This document shows, in pieces, positions 11,420-24,606 of a stretch of DNA of 64,000 nt. The notes under the pieces are model-generated. The model was not told where the DNA came from. It searched no databases and saw nothing but the letters and a program-made list of their open reading frames with translations. This DNA is from Petrolisthes cinctipes. Its lineage: Eukaryota > Arthropoda > Malacostraca > Decapoda > Porcellanidae. Both the position numbers and the translations under genes were made by a program. The stretch covers positions 1,082,001 through 1,146,000 of the forward strand of contig JAWQEG010000166.1 of the NCBI GenBank assembly GCA_033782935.1, written 5' to 3'. Each line of letters begins with the position of its first letter. Position 1 is the first letter of the stretch.

Positions 11420-13531
11420 TATCGATTTTCAGCATGTTTTCGGCCTGAATTTTGAAACTATTCTGACACTGAGTAGGCATGTACAGATCACTTCTGGGGC
11501 CCCAATAAAATAGAATATTTGGGTGTTTTGAGCCTGAATTTGAGATATAAACGGGTTCAGAACATGTGTGCATATATCGACTTTGGGCACCTAAATTATC
11601 GATTTTTAGCATGTTTTGGGCCTGTATCTTAAAAACATTCTAGCACTGAGTAAGTATATACAAATCTCTTCTGGGGCCCCAAAATATCGAATTTTCGGGT
11701 GTTTTGAGCATAAATTAGAGATATAAACGGGTATAGAAAATGCATGCACATATCGACTTATTGCATCTAAAATATCGATTTTCAGTATGTTTTGGGCCTA
11801 TATTTTCAAAACATTCTAGCACTGTGTAGGCATATACAGATCACTTTTAAAACCCAAAAATATCGAATATTCGGGTGTTTTGATCTTATATTTGAGATAT
11901 AAACGGGTACAGAAGATGCATGCACATATCGACTTTTTCCACCTAACATATCGATTTTCAGCTTGTTTTGGGCATGGATCTAGGAAACATTCTAGAACTG
12001 AGTTTACATGTGTAGATCGCTTCTGGGACCCAAAAATATCGAATTTTCGGGTGTTTTGAGCCTGAATTTGTGATGTAAACGGGTACAGAAGATGCATACA
12101 CATATTGCCTTTGGGCACCTAAAATATCGATTTTCAGCATGTTTTCGGCCTGTATTTTGAAAATACTCTAACACGGAGTAGGCATGTACAGATCGCTTCT
12201 GGGACCCAAAATAATTGAATTTTCGGGTGTTTTGAGCCTGAAGTTAAGATATAAACGGGTACAGAAGATGCATGCATATATCGATTTTGGGCAATTGAAA
12301 TATCGATTTTCAACTTGTTTTTCTGCCTGTATTTTGAAAATATTCTAACATTGAGTAGGCATATACAGATCGCTGCTGGGACCCAAAAATATCGAGTTTT
12401 CTGGTGTTTTGAGCCTGAATTTGTGATATAAACGGGTACAGAAGATGCATACACATATTGACTTTGGGCACCTAAAATATCGATTTTTAGCATGTTAAGG
12501 GCCTGTATTTTGAAAATACTCTAACACGGAGTAGGCATGTACAGATCGCTTCTGGGACCCAAAAATATCGAATTTTCGGGTGTTTTGAGCCTTAATTTGG
12601 GATATAAACGGGTACAGAAGATACATACACATATTGACTTTGGGCATCTAAAAATCGATTTTCAGCATGTTTAGGGCCTGTACTTTGAAAATATTCTAAC
12701 ACTGGGTAGGCATTTACAGATTGCTTCTGAGACCCAAAAATATCGAATTTTTCGGGTGTTCTTAGCCTGAAATTGAGATATAAACGGGTACAGAAGATGT
12801 ATGCACTTATCGACTTTTTGCACCTAAAATATCGATTTTCAGCATGTTTTGGGTCTGTACCATGAAAACATTCTAGCAAGGAGTAGGGATGTACAGATCG
12901 CTTCTGGGATACAAAAATATCGAATATTCGGGTGTTTTGAGTCTGAATTTGAGATATAAACGGGTACAGAAGATGCATGCACATATCGACTTTAGGCACC
13001 TAAAATATTGATTTTCAGCATGTTTTAGGTCTGTATTATGAAAACATTCTAGCAAAGAGTAGGGATGTACAGATCACTTCTGGGCCCCAATAAAATCGAA
13101 TATTCGGGTGTTTTGAGCCTAAATTTGAGATATAAACGGGTACAGAAGATGCATGCACATATCGACTTTAAGCACCCAAAACATCGATTTTTAGCATGTT
13201 TTGGGCCTATATTTTGAAAATATTCTAGCACTGAGTAGGCATGTACAGTTAGCTTCTGGGACCCAAATTAATCGAATTTTCGGGTGTTTTGAGCCTGAAT
13301 TTAAGATATAAACGAGTACAGAAGATGCATGCACATATCGATTTTGGGCAACTAAAATATCTATTTTCAGCTTGTTTTTGTGCCTGTATTTTGAAAATAT
13401 TCTAACATTGAGTAGGCATGTACAGATCGCTTCTGGGACCCAAAAATATCGATTTTTCGGGTGTTTTGAGCCTGAATTTGAAATATAAACGGGTACAGAA
13501 GATGCATGCACATATCGACTTTCAACACCTA

Positions 13532-16350
13532 AAATATCGATTTTCAGCATGTTTTGGGTCTTTACCATGAAAACATTCTAGCAAGGAGTAGGGATGTACA
13601 GATCGCTTCTGGGCCCCAATAAAATCGAATATTCGGGTGTTTTGAGTCTGAATTTGAGATATAAACGGGTACAGAAGATGCATGCACATATCGACTTTAG
13701 GCACCTAAAATATTGATTTTCAGCATGTTTTGGGTCTGTATCATGAAAACATTCTAGCAAAGAGTAGGGATGTACAGATCACTTCTGGGCCCCAATAAAA
13801 TCGAATATTTGGGTGTTTTGAGCCTAAATTTGAGATATAAACGGGTACAGAAGATGCATGCATATATCGACTTTGGGCACCCAAAATATCGATTTTTAGC
13901 ATGTTTTGGGCCTATATTTTGAAAATATTCTAGCACTGAGTAGGCATGTACAGTTAGCTTCTGGGACCCAAATTAATCGAATTTTTGGGTGTTTTGAGCC
14001 TGAATTTAAGATATAAACGAGTACAGAAGATGCATACACATATCGATTTTGGGCAACTAAAAATCGATTTTCAGCATGTTTAGGGCCTGTACTTTGAAAA
14101 TATTCTAACACTGGGTAGGCATTTACAGATTGCTTCTGAGACCCAAAAATATCGAATTTTTCGGGTGTTCTTAGCCTGAAATTGAGATATAAACGGGTAC
14201 AGAAGATGTATGCACTTATCGACTTTGGGCACCTAAAATATCAATTTTCAGCATGTTTTGGGTCTGTACCATGTAAACATTCTAGCAAGGAGTAGGGATG
14301 TACAGATCGTTTCTGGGCCCCAATAAAATCGAATATTCGGGTGTTTTGAGTCTGAATTTGAGATATAAACGGGCACAGAAGATGCATGCACATATCGACT
14401 TTAGGTACCTAAAATATTGATTTTCAGCATGTTTTGGGTCTGTATTATGAAAACATTCTAGCAAAGAGTAGGCATGTACAGTTAGCTTCTGGGACCCAAA
14501 TTAATCGAATTTTCGGGTGTTTTGAGCCTGAATTTAAGATATAAACGAGTACAGAAGATTCATGCACATATCAATTTTGGGCAACTAAAATATCTATTTT
14601 CAGCTTGTTTTTGTGCCTGTATTTTGAAAATATTCTAACATTGAGTAGGCATGTACAGATCGCTTCTGGGACCCAAAAATATCGATTTTTCGGGTGTTTT
14701 GAGCCTGAATTTGAAATATAAACGGGTACAGAAGATGCATGCACATATCGACTTTCAACACCTAAAATATCGATTTTTAGCATGTTTTGAGCCTATATTT
14801 TGAAAACATTCTAGCACTGAGTAGGCATGTACAGATCGCTTCTGGAACCCAAAAATATCGAATTTTCGGGTGTTTTGAGCCTGAATTTGAGATATAAACG
14901 GGTACAAAAGATGCATGCACAAATCGACTTTGGACACCTAAAATATCGATTTTCAGCATGTTTTGGACCTGAATTTTGAAACTATTCTGACACTAAGTAG
15001 GCATGTACAGATCACTTCAGGGGCCCCAATAAAATAGAATATTTGGGTGTTTTGAGCCTGAATTTGAGATATAAACGGGTTCAGAACATGTGTGCATATA
15101 TCGACTTTGGGCACCTAAATTATCGATTTTTAGCATGTTTTGGGCCTGTATCTTAAAAACATTCTAGCACTGAGTAAGTATATACAAATCTCTTCTGGGG
15201 CCCCAAAATATCGAATTTTCGGGTGTTTTGAGCATAAATTAGAGATATAAACGGGTATAGAAAATGCATGCACATATCGACTTATTGCATCTAAAATATC
15301 GATTTTCAGTATGTTTTGGGCCTATATTTTCAAAACATTCTAGCACTGTGTAGGCATATACAGATCACTTTTAAAACCCAAAAATATCGAATATTCGGGT
15401 GTTTTGATCTTATATTTGAGATATAAACGGGTACAGAAGATGCATGCACATATCGACTTTTTCCACCTAACATATCGATTTTCAGCTTGTTTTGGGCATG
15501 GATCTAGGAAACATTCTAGAACTGAGTTTACATGTGTAGATCGCTTCTGGGACCCAAAAATATCGAATTTTCGGGTGTTTTGAGCCTGAATTTGTGATAT
15601 AAACGGGTACAGAAGATGCATACACATATTGCCTTTGGGCACCTAAAATATCGATTTTCAGCATGTTTTGGGCCTGTATTTTAAAAATACTCTAACACGG
15701 AGTAGGCATGTACAGATCGCTTCTGGGACCCAAAATAATTGAATTTTCGGGTGTTTTGAGCCTGAAGTTAAGATATAAACGGGTACAGAAGATGCATGCA
15801 TATATCGATTTTGGGCAATTGAAATATCGATTTTCAACTTGTTTTTCTGCCTGTATTTTGAAAATATTCTAACATTGAGTAGGCATATACAGATTGCTGC
15901 TGGGACCCAAAAATATCGAGTTTTCTGGTGTTTTGAGCCTGAATTTGTGATATAAACGGGTACAGAAGATGCATACACATATTGACTTTGGGCACCTAAA
16001 ATATCGATTTTTAGCATGTTAAGGGCCTGTATTTTGGAAATACTCTAACACGGAGTAGGCATGTACAAATCGCTTCTGGGACCCAAAAATATCGAATTTT
16101 CGGGTGTTTTGAGCCTTAATTTGGGATATAAACGGGTACAGAAGATACATTAACATATTGACTTTGGGCATCTAAAAATCGATTTTCAGCATGTATATTA
16201 GCTGTACTTTGAAAATATTCTAACACTGGGTAGGCATTTACAGATTGCTTCTGAGACCCAAAAATATCGAATTTTTCGGGTGTTCTTAGCCTGAAATTGA
16301 GATATAAACGGGTACAGAAGATGTATGCACTTATCGACTTTGGGCACCTA
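13532..16350. repeat. 16-monomer HOR (2819 bp), copy 1
   Basis: The monomer series starting near the GGGTCTTTACCATGAAAAC subtype at about 13548 repeats 2819 bp later at about 16367 in the same order. Left edge approximate: upstream of about 13532 the two copies carry different subtypes (CTTTCAACACC versus CTTTGGGCACC). Confidence 0.75.
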
Positions 16351-18811
16351 AAATATCGATTTTCAGCATGTTTTGGGTCTTTACCATGAAAACATTCTAG
16401 CAAGGAGTAGGGATGTACAGATCGCTTCTGGGCCCCAATAAAATCGAATATTCGGGTGTTTTGAGTCTGAATTTGAGATATAAACGGGTACAGAAGATGC
16501 ATGCACATATCGACTTTAGGCACCTAAAATATTGATTTTCAGTATGTTTTGGGTCTGTATCATGAAAACATTCTAGCAAAGAGTAGGGATGTACAGATCA
16601 CTTCTGGGCCCCAATAAAATCGAATATTTGGGTGTTTTGAGCCTAAATTTGAGATATAAACGGGTACAGAAGATGCATGCACATATCGACTTTAAGCACC
16701 CAAAATATCGATTTTTAGCATGTTTTGGTCCTATATTTTGAAAATATTCTAGCACTGAGTAGGCATGTACAGTTAGCTTCTGGGACCCAAATTAATCGAA
16801 TTTTTGGGTGTTTTGAGCCTGAATTTAAGATATAAACGAGTACAGAAGATGCATACACATATCGATTTTGGGCAACTAAAAATCGATTTTCAGCATGTTT
16901 AGGGCCTGTACTTTGAAAATATTCTAACACTGGGTAGGCATTTACAGATTGCTTCTGAGACCCAAAAATATCGAATTTTTCGGGTGTTCTTAGCCTGAAA
17001 TTGAGATATAAACGGGTACAGAAGATGTATGCACTTATCGACTTTGGGCACCTAAAATATCAATTTTCAGCATGTTTTGGGTCTGTACCATGTAAACATT
17101 CTAGCAAGGAGTAGGGATGTACAGATCGCTTCTGGGCCCCAATAAAATCGAATATTCGGGTGTTTTGAGTCTGAATTTGAGATATAAACGGGCACAGAAG
17201 ATGCATGCACATATCGACTTTAGGTACCTAAAATATTGATTTTCAGCATGTTTTGGGTCTGTATTATGAAAACATTCTAGCAAAGATTAGGCATGTACAG
17301 TTAGCTTCTGGGACCCAAATTAATCGAATTTTCGGGTGTTTTGAGCCTGAATTTAAGATATAAACGAGTACAGAAGATTCATGCACATATCGATTTTGGG
17401 CAACTAAAATATCTATTTTCAGCTTGTTTTTGTGCCTGTATTTTGAAAATATTCTAACATTGAGTAGGCATGTACAGATCGCTTCTGGGACCCAAAAATA
17501 TCGATTTTTCGGGAGTTTTGAGCAAGAATTTGAAATATAAACGGGTACAGAAGATGCATGCACATATCGACTTTCAACACCTAAAATATCGATTTTTAGC
17601 ATGTTTTGAGCCTATATTTTGAAAACATTCTAGCACTGAGTAGGCATGTACAGATCGCTTCTGGAACCCAAAAATATCGAATTTTCGGGTGTTTTGAGCC
17701 TGAATTTGAGATATAAACGGGTACAAAAGATGCATGCACAAATCGACTTTGGACACCTAAAATATCGATTTTCAGCATGTTTTGGACCTGAATTTTGAAA
17801 CTATTCTGACACTGAGTAGGCATGTACAGATCACTTCTGGGGCCCCAATAAAATAGAATATTTAGGTGTTTTGAGCCTGAATTTGAGATATAAACGGGTT
17901 CAGAACATGTGTGCATATATCGACTTTGGGCACCTAAATTATCGATTTTTAGCATGTTTTGGGCCTGTATCTTAAAAACATTCTAGCACTGAGTAAGTAT
18001 ATACAAATCTCTTCTGGGGCCCCAAAATATCGAATTTTCGGGTGTTTTGAGCATAAATTAGAGATATAAACGGGTATAGAAAATGCATGCACATATCGAC
18101 TTATTGCATCTAAAATATCGATTTTCAGTATGTTTTGGGCCTATATTTTCAAAACATTCTAGCACTGTGTAGGCATATACAGATCACTTTTAAAACCCAA
18201 AAATATCGAATATTCGGGTGTTTTGATCTTATATTTGAGATATAAACGGGTACAGAAGATGCATGCACATATCGACTTTTTCCACCTAACATATCGATTT
18301 TCAGCTTGTTTTGGGCATGGATCTAGGAAACATTCTAGAACTGAGTTTACATGTGTAGATCGCTTCTGGGACCCAAAAATATCGAATTTTCGGGTGTTTT
18401 GAGCCTGAATTTGTGATATAAACGGGTACAGAAGGTGCATACACATATTGCCTTTGGTCACCTAAAATATCGATTTTCAGCATGTTTTCGGCCTGTATTT
18501 TGAAAATACTCTAACACGGAGTAGGCATGTACAGATCGCTTCTGGGACCCAAAATAATTGAATTTTCGGGTGTTTTGAGCCTGAAGTTAAGATATAAACG
18601 GGTACAGAAGATGCATGCATATATCGATTTTGGGCAATTGAAATATCGATTTTCAACTTGTTTTTCTGCCTGTATTTTGAAAATATTCTAACATTGAGTA
18701 GGCATATACAGATCGCTGCTGGGACCCAAAAATATCGAGTTTTCTGGTGTTTTGAGCCTGAATTTGTGATATAAACGGGTACAGAAGATGCATACACATA
18801 TTGACTTTGGG
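16351..18811. repeat. 16-monomer HOR, copy 2 (truncated)
   Basis: This follows copy 1 in order until about 18811, where copy 1 has CTTTGGGCACCTAAAATATC and this copy jumps to CTTTGGGCATCTAAAAATCG. From there the spacing to the next shared landmarks falls from 2819 to 2643 bp, the loss of exactly one monomer. The junction nearly coincides with the start of the 33-monomer array. Confidence 0.72.
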
Positions 18812-21800
18812 CATCTAAAAATCGATTTTCAGCATGTTTATTACCTGTACTTTGAAAATATTCTAACACTGGGTAGGCATTTACAGATTGCTTCTGAGAC
18901 CCAAAAATATCGAATTTTTCGGGTGTTCTTAGCCTGAAATTGAGATATAAACGGGTACAGAAGATGTATGCACTTATCGACTTTGGGCACCTAAAATATC
19001 GATTTTCAGCATGTTTTGGGTCTTTTCCATGAAAACATTCTAGCAAGGAGTAGGGATGTACAGATCGCTTCTGGGCCCCAATAAAATCGAATATTCGGGT
19101 GTTTTGAGTCTGAATTTGAGATATAAACGGGTACAGAAGATGCATGCACATATCGACTTTAGGCACCTAAAATATTGATTTTCAGCATGTTTTGGGTCTG
19201 TATCATGAAAACATTCTAGCAAAGAGTAGGGATGTACAGATCACTTCTGGGCCCCAATAAAATCGAATATTTGGGTGTTTTGAGCCTAAATTTGAGATAT
19301 AAACGGGTACAGAAGATGCATGCACATATCGACTTTAAGCACCCAAAATATCGATTTTTAGCATGTTTTGGGCCTATATTTTGAAAATATTCTAGCACTG
19401 AGTAGGCATGTACAGTTAGCTTCTGGGACCCAAATTAATCGAATTTTTGGGTGTTTCGAGCCTGAATTTAAGATATAAACGAGTACAGAAGATGCATACA
19501 CATATCGATTTTGGGCAACTAAAATATCTATTTTCAGCTTGTTTTTGTGCCTGTATTTTGAAAATATTCTAATATTGAGTAGGCATGTACAGATCGCTTC
19601 TGGGACCCAAAAATATCGAATTTTCGGGTGTTTTGAGCCTGAATATGAGATATAAACGTGTACAGAAGATGCATGCACATATCGACTTTCAACACCTAAA
19701 ATATCGATTTTTAGCATGTTTTGAGCCTATATTTTGAAAACATTCTAGCACTGAGTAGGCATGTACAGATCGCTTCTGGGACCCAAAAATATCGAATTTT
19801 CGGGTGTTTTGAGCCTGAATTTGAGATATAAACGGGTACAAAAGATGCATGCACAAATCGACTTTGGACACCTTAAATATCGATTTTCAGCATGTTTTGG
19901 GCCTGAATTTTGAAACTATTCTGACACTGAGTAGGCATGTACAGATCGCTTCTGGGGCCCCAATAAAATAGAATATTTGGGTGTTTTGAGCCTGAGTTTG
20001 AGATATAAACGGGTTCAGAACATGTGTGCATATATCGACTTTGGGCACCTAAATTATCGATTTTTAGCATGTTTTGGGCCTGTATCTTAAAAACATTCTA
20101 GCACTGAGTAAGTATATACAAGTCTCTTCTGGGGCCCCAAAATATCGAATTTTCGGGTGTTTTGAGCATAAATTAGAGATATAAACGGGTATAGAAAATG
20201 GATGCACATATCGACTTTTTGCATCTAAAATATCGATTTTCAGTATGTTTTGGGCATATATTTTCAAAACATTCTAGCACTGTGTAGGCATATACAGATC
20301 ACTTTTAAAACCCAATAATATCGAATTTTAGGGTGTTTTGATCTTGTATTTGAGATAAAAACGGGTACAGAAGATGCATGCACATATCTACTTTTTCCAC
20401 CTAACATATCGATTTTCAGCTTGTTTTGGGCATGGATCTAGGAATCATTCTAGAACTGAGTATACATGTGTAGATCGCTTCTGGGACACAAAAATATCGA
20501 ATTTTCGGGTGTTTTGAGCCTGAATTTGTGATATAAACGGGTACAGAAGATGCATACACATATTGCCTTTGGGCACCTAAAATATCGATTTTAAGCATGT
20601 TTTCGGCCTGTATTTTGAAAATACTCTAACACGGAGTAGGCATGTACAGATCGCTTCTGGGACCCAAAATAATTGAATTTTCGGGTGTTTTGAGCCTGAA
20701 GTTAAAATATAAACGGGTACAGAAGATGCATGCATATATCGATTTTGGGCAATTGAAATATCGATTTTCAACTTGTTTTTTTGCCTGTATTTTGAAAATA
20801 TTCTAACATTGAGTAGGCATATACAGATCGCTGCTGGGACCCAAAAATTTCGAGTTTTCTGGTGTTTTGAGCCTGAATTTGTGATATAAACGGGTACAGA
20901 AGATGCATACACATATTGACTTTGGGCACCTAAAATATTGATTTTCAGCATGTTAAGGGCCTGTATTTTGAAAATACTCAAACACGGAGTAGGCATGTAC
21001 AGATCGCTTCTGGGACCCAAAAATATCGAATTTTCGGGTGTTTTGAGCCTTAATTTGGGATATAAACGGGTACAGAAGATACATACACATATTGACTTTG
21101 GGCATCTAAAAATCGATTTTCAGCATGTTTAGGGCCTGTACTTTGAAAATATTCTAACACTGGGTAGGCATTTACAGATTGCTTCTGAGACCCAAAAATA
21201 TCGAATTTTTCGGCTGTTCTTAGCCTGAAATTGAGATATAAACGGGTACAGAAGATGTATGCACTTATCGACTTTTTGCACCTAAAATATCGATTTTCAG
21301 CATGTTTTGGGTCTGTATCATGAAAACATTCTAGCAAGGAGTAGGGATGTACAGATCGCTTCTGGGCCCCAATAAAATCGAATATTCGGGTATTTTGAGT
21401 CTGAATTTGAGATATAAACGGGTACAGAAGATGCATGCACATATCGACTTTGGGCACCTAAATTATCGATTTTCAGCATGTTTTGGGCCTGTATCTTAAA
21501 AACATTCTAGCACTGAGTAGGCATATACAAATCTCTTCTGGAGCCCCAAAATATCGAATTTTCGGGTGTTTTGAGCATAAATTAGAGATATAAACGGGTA
21601 TAGAAAATGCATGCACATATCGACTTTTTGCATCTACAATATCGATTTTCAGTGTGTTTTGGGCCTATATTTTCAAAACATTCTAGCACTGAGTAGGCAT
21701 ATACAGATCACTTCTAAAACCCAAAAATATCGAATTTTCGGGTGTTTTGATCTTGTATTTGAGATATAAACGGGTACAGAAGATGCATTCACATATCGAC

Positions 21801-24606
21801 TTTTTCCACCTAACATATCGATTTTCAGCTTGTTTTGGGCATGGATCTTGAAAACATTCTAGAACTGAGTATACATGTGTAGATCGCTTCTGGGACCCAA
21901 AAATATCGAATTTCCGGGTGTTTTGAGCCTGAATTTGTGATATAAACGGGTACTGAAGATGCATACTCTTATTGCCTTTGGGCACCTAAAATATCGATTT
22001 TCAGCATGTTTTGGGCCTGTATTTTGAAAATACTCTAACACGGAGTAGGCATGTACAGATCGCTTCTGGGACCCAAAATAATCGAATTTTCGGGTGTTTT
22101 GAGCCTGAATTTAAGATATAAACGGGTACAGAAGATGCATGCATATATCGATTTTGGGCAATTGAAATATCGATTTTCAACTTGTTTTTGTGCCTGTATT
22201 TTGAAAATATTCTAACATTAAGTAGGCATATACAGATCACTTCTAAAACCCAAAAATATCGAATTTTCGGGTGTTTTGCTTTTGTATTTGAGATATAAAC
22301 GGGTACAGAAGATGCATGCACATATCGACTTTTTCTACCTAACATATCGATTTTCAGCTTGTTATGGGCATGGATCTAGAAAACATTCTAGAACTGAGTA
22401 TACATGTGTAGATCGCTTCTGGGACCCAAAAATATCGAATTTTCGGGTGTTTTGAGCCTGAATTTGTGATATAAACGGGTACAGAAGATACATACACATA
22501 TTGCCTTTGGGCACCTAAAATATCGATTTTCAGCATGTTTTCGGCCTGTATTTTGAAAATATTCTAACACGGAGTAGGCATGTACAGATTGCTTCTGGGA
22601 CTCAAAATAATCGAATTTTCGGGTGTTTTGAGCCTGAATTTAAGATATAAACGGGTACAGAAGATGAATGCATATATCGATTTTGGGCAATTGAAATATC
22701 GATTTTCAACTTGTTTTTCTGCCTGTATTTTGAAAATATTCTAACATTGAGTAGGCATATACAGATCGCTTCTGGGACCCAAAAATATCGAGTTTTCTGG
22801 TGTTTTGAGCCTGAATTTGTGATATAAACGGGTACAGAAGATGCATACACATATTGACTTTGGGCACCTAAAATATCGATTTACAGCATGTTTTGGGCCT
22901 GTATTTTGAAAATACTCTAACACGGAGTAGGCATGTACAGATCGCTTCTGGGACCCAAAAATATCGAATTTTCGGGTGTTTTGAACCTTAATTTGGGATA
23001 TAAACGGGTACAGAAGATACATACACATATTGACTTTGGGCATCTAAAAATCGATTTTCAGCATGTTTAGGGCCTGTACTTTGAAAATATTCTAACACTG
23101 GGTAGGCATTTACAGATTGCTTCTGAGACCCAAAAATATCGAATTTTTCGGGTGTTCTTAGCCTGAAATTGAGATATAAACGGGTAAAGAAGATGCATGC
23201 ACATATAGACTTTTTGCACCTAAAATATCGATTTTTAGCATGATTTGATCCTATATTTTGAAAACATTTTAGCACTGAGTAGGCATGTACAGATCGCTTC
23301 TGGGATACAAAAATATCGAACTTTCGGGTGTTTTGAGCCTTAACTTGAGATATAAACGGGTACAAATGATGTATGCACTTATCGACTTTGGGCACCTAAA
23401 ATATCGATTTTCAGCATGTTTTGGGTCTGTATCATGAAAACATTCTAGCAAGGAGTAGGGATGTACAGATCGCTTCTGGGCCCCAATAAAATCGAATATT
23501 CGGGTGTTTTGAGTCTGAATTTGAGATATAAACGGGTACAGAAGATGCATGCACATATCGACTTTAGGCACCTATAATATTGATTTTCAGCATGTTTTGG
23601 GTCTGTAACATGAAAACATTCTAGCAAAGAGTAGGGATGTACAGATCACTTCTGGGCCCCAATAAAATCGAATATTTGGGTGTTTTGAGCCTGAATTTGT
23701 GATATAAACGGGTACAGAAGATGCATACACATATTGACTTTGGGCACCTAAAATATCGATTTTCAGCATGTTTAGGGCCTGTATTTTGAAAATACTCTAA
23801 CACGGAGTAGGCATGTACAGATCGCTTCTGGGACCCAAAATAATTGAATTTTCGGGTGTTTTGAGCCTGAAGTTAAGATATAAACGGGTACAGAAGATGC
23901 ATGCATATATCGATTTTGGGCAATTGAAATATCGATTTTCAACTTGTTTTTCTGCCTGTATTTTGAAAATATTCTAACATTGAGTAGGCATATACAGATC
24001 GCTGCTGGGACCCAAAAATATCGAGTTTTCTGGTGTTTTGAGCCTGAATTTGTGATATAAACGGGTACAGAAGATGCATACACATATTGACTTTGGGCAC
24101 CTAAAATATCGATTTTTAGCATGTTAAGGGCCTGTATTTTGGAAATACTCTAACACGGAGTAGGCATGTACAGATCGCTTCTGGGACCCAAAATAATTGA
24201 ATTTTCGGGTGTTTTGAGCCTGAAGTTAAGATATAAACGGGTACAGAAGATGCATGCATATATCGATTTTGGGCAATTGAAATATCGATTTTCAACTTGT
24301 TTTTCTGCCTGTATTTTGAAAATATTCTAACATTGAGTAGGAATATACAGATCGCTGCTGGGACCCAAAAATATCGAGTTTTCTGGTGTTTTGAGCCTGA
24401 ATTTGTGATATGAACGGGTACAGAAGATGCATACACATATTGACTTTGGGCACCTAAAATATCGATTTTTAGCATGTTAAGGGCCTGTATTTTGGAAATA
24501 CTCTAACACGGAGTAGGCATGTACAGATCGCTTCTGGGACCCAAAAATATCGAATTTTTTGGGTGTTTTGAGCCTTAATTTGGGATATAAACGGGTACAG
24601 AAGATA
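18791..24606. repeat. 33-monomer HOR (5816 bp), copy 1
   Basis: Every distinctive subtype recurs 5816 bp downstream, for example the ATGTTTATTACCTGTAC monomer at about 18828 and 24644. The left edge is set by the last upstream mismatch seen (G at 18790, A at 24606). Only scattered single-base differences from copy 2 were noticed, such as TTTTAGGGTG near 20328 versus TTTTCGGGTG in copy 2. 5816/33 is 176.24. Confidence 0.9.

Larger units (their letters stand above)
6825..18790. repeat. Satellite array with overlapping higher-order repeats (12, 13, 16, 20, 25 monomers)
   Basis: Blocks of distinctive monomer subtypes recur at several spacings. Examples are 6825 to 9116 (2291 bp, 13 monomers), 10019 to 12134 (2115 bp, 12 monomers), 8187 to 12592 (4405 bp, 25 monomers), 10758 to 14282 (3524 bp, 20 monomers) and 13578 to 16397 (2819 bp, 16 monomers). 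Every spacing divides to about 176.2 bp per monomer, so all exchanges kept monomer register. No single unit covers the block. Instead, segments have been copied and trimmed by whole monomers, as expected from unequal exchange. No gene is supported in this stretch. Confidence 0.9.

Noticed and set aside
18477..19166. 229-codon minus-strand open frame, the longest in the window
   Set aside because: Composed wholly of four satellite monomers. Its length results from loss of one monomer at the HOR junction, not from coding constraint.
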